DNA of 64,000 nucleotides from Bacillus sp. FJAT-44742. Its GTDB lineage: Bacteria > Bacillota > Bacilli > Bacillales > Marinococcaceae. Numbering within the stretch: the stretch's first letter is position 1; every line of letters begins with the position of its first letter. The stretch spans positions 991,133 through 1,055,132 of the forward strand of contig NZ_KZ454936.1 of assembly GCF_002797315.1 (NCBI RefSeq), given 5' to 3'. The translations under genes were made by a program, and so were the position numbers. Below are positions 17,995 through 27,054 of the stretch, one piece after another. The notes under the pieces were generated by a model. The model was not told where the DNA came from, searched no databases, and saw nothing but the letters and a program-made list of their open reading frames with translations.

Positions 17995-20900
17995 ATGACG
18001 ATCACAAAGACGGATCTCATCCATCATTTAGAGCAAGAGCTTCCTTTTCGTAAGGATAACCAAGCTAGACTGGAACAGCTGAAAGAAAAACAAAATAATG
18101 AGACATTTGATGTCGCGTTCTGCGGCCATTTCTCAGCAGGAAAATCAACAATTTTAAACCATATTCTTGGGGCAGAAGTACTGCCGACAAGTCCTATCCC
18201 TACCAGTGCAAATATCATTACCATTAAGCAAGGGCCCTTAGGCCTTGAAGCAGAAACTCCTGACAGTTCTGCAGAGCGCTGGGAGGGAGAAATTCCATGG
18301 GGTGATGTGCGTAAGTGGGGCATGGACGGAGCGGCAATCAAACAAATAACTATTACAGCTCCTTTATCTTTTCTGGGAGAAAATGTCCGCCTACTGGACA
18401 CGCCAGGGGTAGATTCTACAGACCCTACCCACCAGCAGGTAACAGCTGAGCAATTATATACGACAGATGTAATTGTGTATGTAACAGACTACAACCATGT
18501 CCAGTCAGAGACTAACCTGCATTTTCTCCGCCAGCTGACATCAGAACAAAAGCCTATCTTTTTGGTCATTAATCAAATAGATAAGCATGATGAGAAAGAA
18601 TTAAGCCTCCATGCTTATGAGAATTCAATTAAGACAATGCTTGATCGATGGAATATTCATCCTATCTCGATTTATTACACAAGCATGAAGGATTTGGATC
18701 ATCCGGCAAACCAAATTGAAGTATTTAATAGGGAAATGAAAGCCCTTTTATACCGGGGCGAGGAGATTCTTTCAGAAAGTTTATCAAGGCTTGCAGCAGG
18801 AACTGCAGAAGCTTTGAAGTCTAGGATTGAAGAGGAAATAGAAGAAGCAAAGGAAGAATGGGAAGCAAGACTCGAAGAAAATGATATCGACCCTGAACTT
18901 ATTCGCAAACAAAAATCCAGGGAACATCGCCTGAAGACTCTCGATGGAGAAAAGAAACAGGCTATCAAAAAACTTTATGACGATAGAAACAGCTTATTTG
19001 AAAATGTAACGTTGTTTCCGTACTCAACTACAGAAAAGGCAAGGAGTTGGCTTGAAAGCCAGGATCCTCAATTTAAAGTAGGGGTGTTCTTTAGTAAAAA
19101 GAAAACAGAAGAAGAAAGAAACCAGCGCTTGCAGGCTCTCACCGAAGAGCTGAATGAAAAAATCAACACTCAGCTTCTTTTTCACATCAAGAATCTTCTC
19201 TCAAATGCAAGCAGGGAGGACTTGCCTGATCAAGCCTATTATGAAAGGCAGCTTGAGGAATTAGAGATAACAGTGGATCAGCAATGGTTTGCTCCTTATG
19301 TGACAACACAGCAGATGGATCGTCAGTTTGTTTATACGTTCACAAAGCAAATCACATCTGACATAGTGAGAACAGTCAAACAGAAAACTGATGAGCTCTT
19401 TTCCCTGTATGAGCAGGGAATCAGCAAAGCATATGAAAACGAAAAGGGAGAAATCGAAGGTCTGCTACAACAATCTGCCAGCCTTGATTTTGAAAAACAA
19501 GCATGGGAGGAAGTCCAACAAGGTTTTGAAAATGAAATAGAAGCTGTCAATGAGTGGCTTAGAAGACATGATCCGATCTTTTCATTAGAAAACAAGCTGA
19601 AGGATCTTCTCCAACGAGGGGCGCCAGATGCAGATAATAATATTTTTTCTGAAGTCACTATGCCAGATGAAGGTGTAATTGACCAGGAAGAAGAGGAAAC
19701 GACCTTCACCTCCCGCATTCAAGAAGATTTATCCTGGATGGTTGAGCCGGTCAGTACGTATGTAAGCGAGTATAGAGACAGATCATTCTTATCTTCTGAA
19801 AGAAGGCAGCTTGAGAATTTTCTCACCCGCTATGAGAATCAAACCTTTGTCATTTCTTTATTTGGAGCATTTAGTGCGGGGAAATCGAGTTTCGGTAATG
19901 CCCTTCTTGGCGATACGGTTCTTCCAGTCTCGCCTCATCCTACAACAGCCACTGTGAACCGTGTAAGAAAGTCTGATAAAGAGCATTCTCATGGTACTGT
20001 GAAAGTGTTTGTCAAAAGTGAAGAGTTTTTAAATAATGAAATAAAAAAAGTAGCCAGAGAGCTTGAAGAGGATGTTCAGTTAAAAACCTTAAGGTCATGG
20101 GACAGATCTGAGAAAAATATCACCTCAACGTGGAAACGAACAAATATTCAATATTTAAAAACATTGAAAAGGTCTTTGGAACAATCACCTTGGAAACTGG
20201 GCGAAGAACTGACAATGCCGCTGCCGGAACTGCATGATTTGGTAGCTAAGGAAGAGAAAGCATGTTTGCTTCAAGAAGTCATTGTCTATTATGACTGTGA
20301 ATGGACAAAGCGAGGAGTAGAGCTGGTAGACACCCCGGGTGTGAACTCTATTCATGGGCGTCATACGAACGTTGCATTTGAGCAAATGAGAGTATCAGAT
20401 GCCATCTTCTATTTAACTTATTATAATCATGCTTTCTCAAAGGCTGACCAGTACTTTCTTCAGCAAATGGGCAAGGTTAATGAAACCTTTGAGCAAGATA
20501 AATTGTATTTCATAATTAATGCATCTGATTTGGCAAATTCACCCCAGGAACTAAACGGGGTAAAGAATCATGTGAAAGAACAGCTGAAGGGTAATGGTTT
20601 AAAAGAGCCACGTTTATTTGCTCTTTCCAGTAAAAAGGGTCTGGAGGCAAAGCAGAAAAAGGAAGTATTGGATCAATCATCATTCGGAATGTTTGAAGAT
20701 CATTTCCGTGAGCATACCATAGAAGAACTAAAGCACTTAAATCTATTATCTATTAAAGGAAAAGCTGAAGAAATTCTTAATAAAATTGATGACACTCTTT
20801 CAGGAATGGCAGGAGACAAGGAAGAAAAAGAAAGACAGCTTGCAGGGCAGACAGCTACGATACAAAGGCTGGGGAAAGAGGCGGAAAATTTCTCACTGCA

Positions 20901-21579
20901 AAAAGGCAAGGGAGAAGTGCTTCGAGAATCAGAACAGCAGTTTGCTTATTTAAAAGAGAGAACTGCCTTTGTCATGAATGATTATTTTCCTCATGTCATT
21001 AATAGTGCGGTCATTAACGGCTCAACCAAAAAAGAGCTGAGAAACCAGCTCGACGGGGCGATTTATGAATTTGAAGGGTTTATAGAACAATTCCTTAGGC
21101 AGGAAATAGAAGCTTCCTTGATCCGATTGGAACAAAAGCTTAGAAGAGAAGGAGAAGAGGGAATTTCTGAATGGATGAAACAATGGAGAAAAGAGCTTCC
21201 ATTTTTATCAGTCAGTAATAAGGAATGGAAGGAACAGTCCATTTCCCTGGAGCACCCTTCCTATTTAGCCTTAGACCGTGAGAAATATGCGCCTTATGTG
21301 AAATCCAAAAAGGACTTCTTTGAGAACCACGAAATTAAACGCCTCAAAGAATCGTTAATTGAGGATGGAAAGGAAGGAGCAGCTTCAAAACTGGCTACTG
21401 TAGAAGCAAAAGTAAAAGAAGAATTAATTGATAGGGTAGCTCAGTGGGAGAAGAATGGACAAAACCGTTTAAAAGAAAGCCTGCATCAGGAAAAAGAAAG
21501 ACTTACTTGGATGATGGATACTTCCATGAAACCTGCCCTTGAAGCTGAGAAGGAAAAACTGACATCTATTTTTAGATGA
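17995..21579 (+). CDS. dynA: DynA: two-headed bacterial dynamin-like membrane-fusion GTPase
   Basis: 1194 aa, against 1193 for B. subtilis DynA (YpbR). Two complete dynamin modules are fused head to tail. Module 1 has G1 GHFSAGKST (residues 44-52), G3 LLDTPGVDS (about 133) and G4 INQIDK; module 2 has G1 GAFSAGKSS (about 624-632), G3 LVDTPGVNS (about 776) and a weaker G4 INASDL. Long coiled-coil stalks follow each head. DynA tethers and fuses membranes and contributes to phage and antibiotic stress tolerance. Start ATG at 17995; the ribosome binding site is weak (GGACGGTG, about 15 nt upstream). Transcribed alone, towards ponA. Confidence 0.93.
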   Translation: MTITKTDLIHHLEQELPFRKDNQARLEQLKEKQNNETFDVAFCGHFSAGKSTILNHILGAEVLPTSPIPTSANIITIKQGPLGLEAETPDSSAERWEGEIPWGDVRKWGMDGAAIKQITITAPLSFLGENVRLLDTPGVDSTDPTHQQVTAEQLYTTDVIVYVTDYNHVQSETNLHFLRQLTSEQKPIFLVINQIDKHDEKELSLHAYENSIKTMLDRWNIHPISIYYTSMKDLDHPANQIEVFNREMKALLYRGEEILSESLSRLAAGTAEALKSRIEEEIEEAKEEWEARLEENDIDPELIRKQKSREHRLKTLDGEKKQAIKKLYDDRNSLFENVTLFPYSTTEKARSWLESQDPQFKVGVFFSKKKTEEERNQRLQALTEELNEKINTQLLFHIKNLLSNASREDLPDQAYYERQLEELEITVDQQWFAPYVTTQQMDRQFVYTFTKQITSDIVRTVKQKTDELFSLYEQGISKAYENEKGEIEGLLQQSASLDFEKQAWEEVQQGFENEIEAVNEWLRRHDPIFSLENKLKDLLQRGAPDADNNIFSEVTMPDEGVIDQEEEETTFTSRIQEDLSWMVEPVSTYVSEYRDRSFLSSERRQLENFLTRYENQTFVISLFGAFSAGKSSFGNALLGDTVLPVSPHPTTATVNRVRKSDKEHSHGTVKVFVKSEEFLNNEIKKVARELEEDVQLKTLRSWDRSEKNITSTWKRTNIQYLKTLKRSLEQSPWKLGEELTMPLPELHDLVAKEEKACLLQEVIVYYDCEWTKRGVELVDTPGVNSIHGRHTNVAFEQMRVSDAIFYLTYYNHAFSKADQYFLQQMGKVNETFEQDKLYFIINASDLANSPQELNGVKNHVKEQLKGNGLKEPRLFALSSKKGLEAKQKKEVLDQSSFGMFEDHFREHTIEELKHLNLLSIKGKAEEILNKIDDTLSGMAGDKEEKERQLAGQTATIQRLGKEAENFSLQKGKGEVLRESEQQFAYLKERTAFVMNDYFPHVINSAVINGSTKKELRNQLDGAIYEFEGFIEQFLRQEIEASLIRLEQKLRREGEEGISEWMKQWRKELPFLSVSNKEWKEQSISLEHPSYLALDREKYAPYVKSKKDFFENHEIKRLKESLIEDGKEGAASKLATVEAKVKEELIDRVAQWEKNGQNRLKESLHQEKERLTWMMDTSMKPALEAEKEKLTSIFR

Positions 21580-21667
21580 TCATTATAAAAGGGTATGGTT
21601 GCCTGCCACAGCATCTTCCTTCTGAAAGGATAACTGATGAAAAAGGAAAAGTAAGGGGAAAAAATAA

Positions 21668-21724
21668 ATGAAATATGCAGTGAAGGGTAATCTTGAGAAC
21701 GTCCACAACCCGAAAACACCGTAA
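21668..21724 (+). CDS. Possible 18-residue microprotein gene
   Basis: Between dynA and the shared terminator, an ATG at 21668 has AAGGGG 9 nt upstream, opens 18 codons (MKYAVKGNLENVHNPKTP) and stops 18 bp before the terminator stem. The layout (SD, short ORF, terminator) is gene-like, but such a short frame can occur by chance and I do not recognise a family. Confidence 0.2.
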   Translation: MKYAVKGNLENVHNPKTP

Positions 21725-21741
21725 ACCGTTTTATCATCAAC

Positions 21742-21775
21742 AAAAAGAGGATCCAGTTATTGGATCCTCTTTTAT
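21742..21775. terminator. Bidirectional terminator between dynA and ponA
   Basis: A 13-bp perfect stem, AAAAGAGGATCCA (21743-21755) / TGGATCCTCTTTT (21761-21773), with a 5-nt loop. The A- and T-runs at its two ends let it serve both convergent genes. Confidence 0.9.
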
Positions 21776-21811
21776 TATAAGACTGTTTAGTTCTAGTCTC
21801 GCTTTTTAATC

Positions 21812-24637
21812 TTAGTCTTCTTCTCCATTGCCGTTGTCATCGCCGTTACTTCCTGCCGATTGGTCATTACTGTTTTCTTCAGCAGGTGGAGCTGGTTCCG
21901 GATCAGGTTGTGGCTCCGGCTGTGGTTCTGGAGTTGTTTCTGCATTATTGTTGTTGCCATTATTTTCTTCAGCAGGTGGAGCTGGTGTTTCTTCTGGAGG
22001 TCCATTGTCGCCGTTATTCCCGCCACCTTCAGGAGCACCGTTCTCTTCCTCCTGATCTTGAGGCTGCTCTTCTTCCTGAGGCTGTTCTTCTTCCTGAGGC
22101 TGCTCTTCTTCTTGAGGCTGCTCTTCTTCTTGAGGCTGCTCTTCCTCCGGCTGTTCCTCTTCTTGAGGCTCTTCGTCTGCTTCTTCTTCCGGCTCCTCTT
22201 CTTCTATAGCCTCTTCATCAGGAACTGTTACACTTACATTGTTTGGATCACTTCGTTCCCCGTTTTCAACGGCTATCACCTGGAATTCGTGAGTAGTGCC
22301 TTTTTCAGGTGCATTTAGGATATATTGCATTTCTCCTTGTGTAGCTACTGTATTGAGAGATCCACCAGTACCATGACTCACTTCAAAAGAAGCTCCGCTC
22401 CCATCGTAATTCCAGGTCACAATAATTTGGTCATTCTCCTGATTGTAGGAAGCCGATAAACCGGAAACTGATGTGAGAGTTTCTGTTTCCTCTTCTTCTT
22501 CTTCTTCCTCTTCTTCAATAAATTCTTGTGAGACGCTGTCAGGTTCTGTCCCTCTGACAAACAATTCCTCAGTTATTTCAGACTGGGGAGTTTGAGGGCT
22601 TGGGAGCTTTCCGGTGCCTTTTTCGACATCCACTCTTACAACTGATTCCGGTTGTTCAAAGTCAGGAGTTTCAATACCATCAGAAACTTCATTCATGACA
22701 AGTTCAAAGATTTGTTTAGCGATTCGGCGCTCCGGTCCTTCACTTAGATAGCCTGCATCCCGGCCGCCGCTGAATCCTGTCCACACGGAAGCAGTATAGC
22801 GGGACGTGTACCCTGTAAACCACGTATCAGGGACACCGCCGGAAGGGATATTATATTGCTGTCTTTCATCGGCCGTAAAGTTTGTTGTTCCTGTTTTACC
22901 GGCCACAGGCAGGTTAGGAAGGCTGATGTCTCTTGCTGTACCATATGATTCATCAAGCACTCCTTTAAGCATATCCGTTATCATATAGGCAGTATAATCG
23001 CTCATAGCTTCGCTGGCTTCCGGACGAAGGTCGATTTCTCTGCCGTCAGGGAAGACGATCTTTCTTACTGCAAAAGGATCAATAAACTCTCCGCCGTTAC
23101 CAAAGGCTGCGTATGCACCAGCCATTTCTTTACTGGAGACACCTTCTGCTACTCCGCCAAGAGCGTATGCTTCATGAATTTCTTCAAAAGGCATTCCTAA
23201 ATTGGCGGCAAATTCTTGAGCCTCATCCAGTCCAACTTCCTGCAGAGCTTTTACAGCTGGAATATTTAAAGACCGGACCAAAGCTTCTCTCATGCTTATG
23301 TTGCCCATATAGTTTCTTGAGTAGTTCCTGATCTCCGTACCGTCTGAATAGGAATGTGGTTCATCGGGAATAATATGGCCGGTGGACCACTGCAGGCTTT
23401 CAATGGCGGGACCATAATCCAACACTGGTTTAATAGTTGAACCAGGCTGGGCCTCTGAACGTGTAGCATAGTTCCATCCGCGAGCAACCTCACCGCCGTG
23501 ATGGTTGCCAACCATTGCTTTTATTTCACCTGTTTGAGTATCAAGCAGGGTGAAACCGACCTGGAAATGCTCATTATCAGGATATGAATCAATATAATCA
23601 CGAGTTTGAATGACATCTTCAGCGTAATCTTGAGCAGAGGTATCAAGGGTGGTATAAATTTGAAGCCCTGCTGAATATAAGTCTGAAGAGGTGATCCCAT
23701 CAATATTTTCTATTTCACTTTGTACATGAGAAATGAATGAATCATATACTTGACCTTCGGTTTCAGCAAGCTCAGATACATTCAATTGTTCTTCAATGGT
23801 AACAGCTCTTGCTTCGGCCGCTTCATCAGAGCTGATCAAACCGTGTTCTTCCATTAAAGATATGACAAGGTTTCTTCTCGATTCTGCAGCTTCCGGATTG
23901 TTTGTAGGATCGTAGTAACTCGGACGGCGCGGAATAGCTGCAAGAAGAGCGGCGTCTTCAATGGCAAGCTCTTCCACATTAGAGACGTCAAAGTAATACT
24001 GGGCAGCTTGTCCAATACCATAAGCGCCGTTGTTGAAATAAATAAGATTTAAATACATTTCTAAAATCTGATCTTTGCTGTACTGCTGTTCAAGGCGTAC
24101 TGCAAGATATTGTTCTTGTACTTTTCGCGTTATCTGCTTGTCAGGGGACAGAAATGCATTTTTAACCACCTGCTGGGTGATTGTACTTGCCCCCTCAGCT
24201 CCAAAACCTGAGGATACGTTGGCTGCAAGGGCTCCAAACATCCGGCGCATATCAACACCAAAGTGGTCGTAAAAACGGACATCCTCAACAGCAATAAATG
24301 CATTTTTTACGTGGTCAGGTACTTCGTTTATATCCACCATGACACGATTTTCTGTGGCCTGGAGCTGAGTAATCAGTTCGTCGCGGTCATCATATATCTG
24401 GGCAGCCTGGGAAAAAACGAGCTGTTCAGGGTCAAGTGCAGGAGCATCCCTGATCATAGCGACAGCTGTAACTCCGCCTGCGATGACCAAAACGGCAAGT
24501 ATAATAGAAAAAGCTATGACTATTTTTTTCCATAACGGCTGCTTTAGCGTTGTATGTTCTGCCTTTTTTTTATTGCCCCGTTTATTTTTTTCTTCAGCCT
24601 GACGTTTTTCTGTTCTTGAACGATACTCTTGACTCAT
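21812..24637 (-). CDS. ponA: Class A penicillin-binding protein PBP1 with acidic repeat tail
   Basis: Bifunctional peptidoglycan glycosyltransferase/transpeptidase, 941 aa. In order: a basic cytoplasmic tail (1-37), one membrane helix (about 38-62), a GT51 domain with EDVRFYDHFG (catalytic Glu118) and a transpeptidase domain with STIK (Ser400), SLN and KTG (Lys581). A fibronectin III-like domain follows (about 720-808), then a 133-residue Glu/Pro/Gln/Asn-rich tail with EEEQPQ repeats. B. subtilis PBP1 also has a disordered tail, but not this one. RBS AAGGAAG precedes the ATG. Downstream of recU in a recU-ponA operon, as in B. subtilis. Confidence 0.95.
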   Translation of the reverse strand: MSQEYRSRTEKRQAEEKNKRGNKKKAEHTTLKQPLWKKIVIAFSIILAVLVIAGGVTAVAMIRDAPALDPEQLVFSQAAQIYDDRDELITQLQATENRVMVDINEVPDHVKNAFIAVEDVRFYDHFGVDMRRMFGALAANVSSGFGAEGASTITQQVVKNAFLSPDKQITRKVQEQYLAVRLEQQYSKDQILEMYLNLIYFNNGAYGIGQAAQYYFDVSNVEELAIEDAALLAAIPRRPSYYDPTNNPEAAESRRNLVISLMEEHGLISSDEAAEARAVTIEEQLNVSELAETEGQVYDSFISHVQSEIENIDGITSSDLYSAGLQIYTTLDTSAQDYAEDVIQTRDYIDSYPDNEHFQVGFTLLDTQTGEIKAMVGNHHGGEVARGWNYATRSEAQPGSTIKPVLDYGPAIESLQWSTGHIIPDEPHSYSDGTEIRNYSRNYMGNISMREALVRSLNIPAVKALQEVGLDEAQEFAANLGMPFEEIHEAYALGGVAEGVSSKEMAGAYAAFGNGGEFIDPFAVRKIVFPDGREIDLRPEASEAMSDYTAYMITDMLKGVLDESYGTARDISLPNLPVAGKTGTTNFTADERQQYNIPSGGVPDTWFTGYTSRYTASVWTGFSGGRDAGYLSEGPERRIAKQIFELVMNEVSDGIETPDFEQPESVVRVDVEKGTGKLPSPQTPQSEITEELFVRGTEPDSVSQEFIEEEEEEEEEETETLTSVSGLSASYNQENDQIIVTWNYDGSGASFEVSHGTGGSLNTVATQGEMQYILNAPEKGTTHEFQVIAVENGERSDPNNVSVTVPDEEAIEEEEPEEEADEEPQEEEQPEEEQPQEEEQPQEEEQPQEEEQPQEEEQPQDQEEENGAPEGGGNNGDNGPPEETPAPPAEENNGNNNNAETTPEPQPEPQPDPEPAPPAEENSNDQSAGSNGDDNGNGEED
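22059..22148 (-). repeat. Five 18-bp tandem repeats in the ponA tail
   Basis: Plus-strand unit TGAGGCTGCTCTTCTTCT and close variants, in frame, encoding EEEQPQ. Copies differ at one to three positions. The array is a likely site of slippage and length variation. Confidence 0.85.
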
Positions 24638-24722
24638 TCTGCTAGATCTTCCTTTCTATCAGTTCAAACGAACCGAGCTCTCCTATCCTGTTAGACGTAA
24701 ACGGATAGGATAAGTTACAAAT

Positions 24723-25322
24723 TTAAAAATAGACACGGTCAATTATCTGTAAATAATCTAGACGAGGAGATAGACCTTGAGGCACGAGATGTCCTTTTTC
24801 TTCGATATCATTTTTAGGAATGGACTTGCGTTCCTTTTGTTCTCTGAACCAATAAACAAAGTGGGAAGCATCATATAAATATACTTCCTGTGTCGGTGAA
24901 AACCGAAAAATTAAAAATGCGATACCGCCTTGATTTACGACCTGTTCCATATGCTTTACCTGGTGCTCATGGACATTGCCAAAAGGGAAGGAAGTTTTGT
25001 TCCTTGTTTCTTTGGCTTCAAAATCAATGTATTTTCCAGCGTATACACCATTATAGTCAGTTGTGGACGGCTGTTTAAAATAGGCTTCCGTAATGGTGGC
25101 AGCACTCCTCTTTGGGTAATCAACTCCTACAATTTGCACAGGTGTTGGCTTTTTATGAATGACAGCCTGTCCGGTTTGTAAATAATATTCATTTGTTTCA
25201 TTTAAATCTTCTTCCAAGGTCATCCCTCTGTTGCCAAATTGAGGAGATGTCCCAGAGAGAGACTTGGACGGCTTTGTTCCAGAAGGAATAAATCGTTTCC
25301 CGTTTGGATAGCGAAAGGCCAA
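24723..25322 (-). CDS. recU: Holliday junction resolvase RecU
   Basis: Cuts Holliday junctions in recombination and chromosome segregation. Conserved features are [27 protein letters not shown], the catalytic core [21 protein letters not shown] (split PD-ExK-like) and FLIFRF. The exact start is uncertain: AAAAGGAGG directly abuts a GTG (25331, spacing 0) and is 6 and 9 nt from TTG codons at 25325 and 25322. I take the TTG at 25322 (199 aa), which gives MAFRYPNGK, like B. subtilis MIRYPNGK. Upstream of ponA in the same operon. Confidence 0.93.
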   Translation of the reverse strand: MAFRYPNGKRFIPSGTKPSKSLSGTSPQFGNRGMTLEEDLNETNEYYLQTGQAVIHKKPTPVQIVGVDYPKRSAATITEAYFKQPSTTDYNGVYAGKYIDFEAKETRNKTSFPFGNVHEHQVKHMEQVVNQGGIAFLIFRFSPTQEVYLYDASHFVYWFREQKERKSIPKNDIEEKGHLVPQGLSPRLDYLQIIDRVYF

Positions 25323-25495
25323 CAAATTCACCCTCCTTTTGTGTAAAATAAAGGACAGTCAAATGTCATCAACTTATCATAGCACAACTTCTCATTACAA
25401 AGAAGATGTTTTCTTGAACGTTTATAGGCTAAGTGGACAAGGGGGGAACTGTATATGTTAGAATAATTTTATTACATAGAAGGAGATGGGATAAG

Positions 25496-25747
25496 ATGAG
25501 TGATAAGCCTATAAATTTGGGATTTGGCAACATGATGCCTTCTGGACGCATCGTATCAATTGTTAATTCGGATTCAGCTCCGACCAAACGAATGATCCAG
25601 GAAGCAAGAGAAAGAAAAATGCTCATCGATGTGACAAATGGCAGAAAAACTCGAAGCATTATTCTTGCTGACAGCGACCATGTCATTCTTTCTGCTATTC
25701 AACCGGAAACGGTTGCTCAAAGGCTCAATAGTAAATCAGATGAATAA
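25496..25747 (+). CDS. RemA-like (DUF370) DNA-binding protein
   Basis: 83 aa. It follows RemA closely: [46 protein letters not shown] and [18 protein letters not shown]. RemA is an oligomeric DNA-binding regulator of biofilm matrix and osmoprotection genes in B. subtilis. Residues known to matter there, Arg18, Pro29 and Arg50, are kept; the second Arg of the pair is Lys51. In B. subtilis remA lies beside gmk, so this recU-adjacent copy may be a paralogue; the rest of the genome is not visible. RBS AGAAGGAG precedes the ATG. Divergent from recU, monocistronic. Confidence 0.88.
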   Translation: MSDKPINLGFGNMMPSGRIVSIVNSDSAPTKRMIQEARERKMLIDVTNGRKTRSIILADSDHVILSAIQPETVAQRLNSKSDE

Positions 25748-25789
25748 CAAAGAAGCTTTCGCTCTTCGCAGAGTGAAAGCTTCTTTTTT
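25748..25789. terminator. Terminator shared by the remA-like gene and sspM
   Basis: A 16-bp stem with one G-U pair, AAAGAAGCTTTCGCTC / GAGTGAAAGCTTCTTT, loop TTCGCA-like, followed by TTT. It lies between two convergent genes. Confidence 0.9.
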
Positions 25790-25796
25790 CCTCTGA

Positions 25797-25904
25797 TTAC
25801 TCAGCAGGACGATTCGGGCCCTCGAGCTTCTTATCTCCGTACCCGACTTTTTTCTCTTCCTTGCCTTTCACTTTCGCATTGTTTTGATTCGGTTTTTTTC
25901 TCAA
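25797..25904 (-). CDS. sspM: Minor acid-soluble spore protein SspM
   Basis: 35 aa, basic and Lys/Asn-rich. The end, DKKLEGPNRPAE, matches the end of B. subtilis SspM (DKKLGGPNRPST), which has 34 aa and is also encoded near recU. The start is a TTG at 25904, with AAGGAGGGG 5 nt upstream; a longer frame to 25985 has no such site. SspM is a forespore-made small protein of unknown function. This supports a spore-forming host. Confidence 0.78.
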   Translation of the reverse strand: MRKKPNQNNAKVKGKEEKKVGYGDKKLEGPNRPAE

Positions 25905-26090
25905 TTCAACCCCTCCTTTTTTCTTACTGTCCCCTTGGTTCACGCTGCTATGCGAATGGCGGAAAAAAAACAAGAAAAGGCACACATCTCTTCTTTCTTT
26001 TTCGAATAAGCACTAGTTTTGTAAGGTGGAAAGGAGAGCAAGCAGAAAGGTAGAATTACCTAGCTATAAGTGAATGGAGGAGGTTTCAAG

Positions 26091-26570
26091 ATGAGTGAAC
26101 GAATGCTGAAAACTAAAGAGGTGGCCGAATTGCTGCAAATAGCTCCTGCTACTGTTCATAAGTGGGTAAAGAAGCATAATATTAAATGTTCAACAAATGA
26201 CCGGGGACATTTTTTATATGGAGAAGAGGCCATTTCTAAATTCGAAGCTCTTAAAAAGGAATGGGATGACAGCCGGAAAAATGACACCGAATCTCACTTA
26301 TCTCAAGTAGCTTCAGCCTCAGTACTGGAAAAAATGGATATTATGACAAAGAGAATAGAACAGCTCGAAGAAATCATAGAAACAAAAGCAGATGAAGTTG
26401 TAAGTTACCAATTACTAAAGCACAGGCAGGAGCTTGAAGAAGTCGAAAGAAAAATCGGGAAGATAGAAGAAAGCCTAATAGAGATAAAAATGAAAGAGAT
26501 AGAACCACAGGACGAAAACGGCCCTTCCAAAAAAGAAAAAGGGTTTCTTGCCGGATTGTTTTCAGTTTAA
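26091..26570 (+). CDS. RacA-like MerR-type helix-turn-helix protein with coiled coil
   Basis: 159 aa. Residues about 5-65 form a MerR-type winged helix (MLKTKEVAELLQIAPATVHK, then HFLYGEEAISKFEAL). A Ser/Asp-rich linker and a long charged coiled coil follow (about 85-145), and the protein ends in a short hydrophobic FLAGLFSV that could touch membrane. B. subtilis RacA has the same order (HTH, linker, coiled coil, membrane-binding end), and anchors the chromosome to the cell pole in sporulation. Whether this is RacA itself or a relative is uncertain. ATG at 26091 with GGAGGAGG upstream. Confidence 0.65.
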   Translation: MSERMLKTKEVAELLQIAPATVHKWVKKHNIKCSTNDRGHFLYGEEAISKFEALKKEWDDSRKNDTESHLSQVASASVLEKMDIMTKRIEQLEEIIETKADEVVSYQLLKHRQELEEVERKIGKIEESLIEIKMKEIEPQDENGPSKKEKGFLAGLFSV

Positions 26571-26613
26571 GGGGAAACCTTCCTTTGGTATGATAAAAAA
26601 GAGGTGAGAGATA

Positions 26614-26994
26614 ATGTGGACAAAAGAAGACACCGCTCTTTTACATTCATTAACAAAGGAAGTAAAGCAGTGGAATGAAAAGGCTTTGAAACAGTATGAA
26701 CAGAGCACCTTAAAAGAAGGTTACTCTCCCGATTTTTATGGGCAGGTGAAGCCCTTTGCCGACCACGTGAAAGAAGCAGCTGACAAATGGAGGCAAGTAT
26801 CTGAAAGGTGGATAGAGGAAGAGAAGCCAAAATATATATACAAAAAACAAATTACAGACACTCACGAGAACCTCACTATTCTGTCAGTGACTGCTTTTCA
26901 AATAGATACGAAATCAAAAAGATTCCATGAAATGGTGCAGTCAGTGGATTACGTTCTTGAAGGAATACTTTATGAGTTAAAAGCCCCTTCTTAA
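26614..26994 (+). CDS. yppE: YppE family protein (DUF1798)
   Basis: 126 aa, against 123 for B. subtilis YppE, a four-helix-bundle protein of unknown function that lies in the recU-yppC-yppE region there too. Helical throughout, with a conserved-looking FYGQVKPFADHVKEAADKW and LSVTAFQIDTKSKRFHE. GAGGTGAGAG precedes the ATG. No membrane segment or catalytic motif. It sits 43 bp after the RacA-like gene. Confidence 0.7.
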   Translation: MWTKEDTALLHSLTKEVKQWNEKALKQYEQSTLKEGYSPDFYGQVKPFADHVKEAADKWRQVSERWIEEEKPKYIYKKQITDTHENLTILSVTAFQIDTKSKRFHEMVQSVDYVLEGILYELKAPS

Positions 26995-27054
26995 TAGAAG
27001 CATGCTGCTAAGGCATGTTAAAATATAGAAATAAATGAAGAAGGGGGACGTGTA

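Noticed and set aside
17995-21579. DynA considered as a new defence system
   Set aside because: Length, two-head layout and motifs match the known B. subtilis DynA, which is already linked to membrane fusion and phage tolerance.
22059-22148. Possible CRISPR or minisatellite array
   Set aside because: The 18-bp units are contiguous without spacers and are in frame inside ponA.
21860-22318. Plus-strand ORFs of 75-152 codons across the ponA tail
   Set aside because: They are antisense shadows of the low-complexity acidic tail (Glu codons read as Leu/Phe/Ser), with no ribosome binding site.
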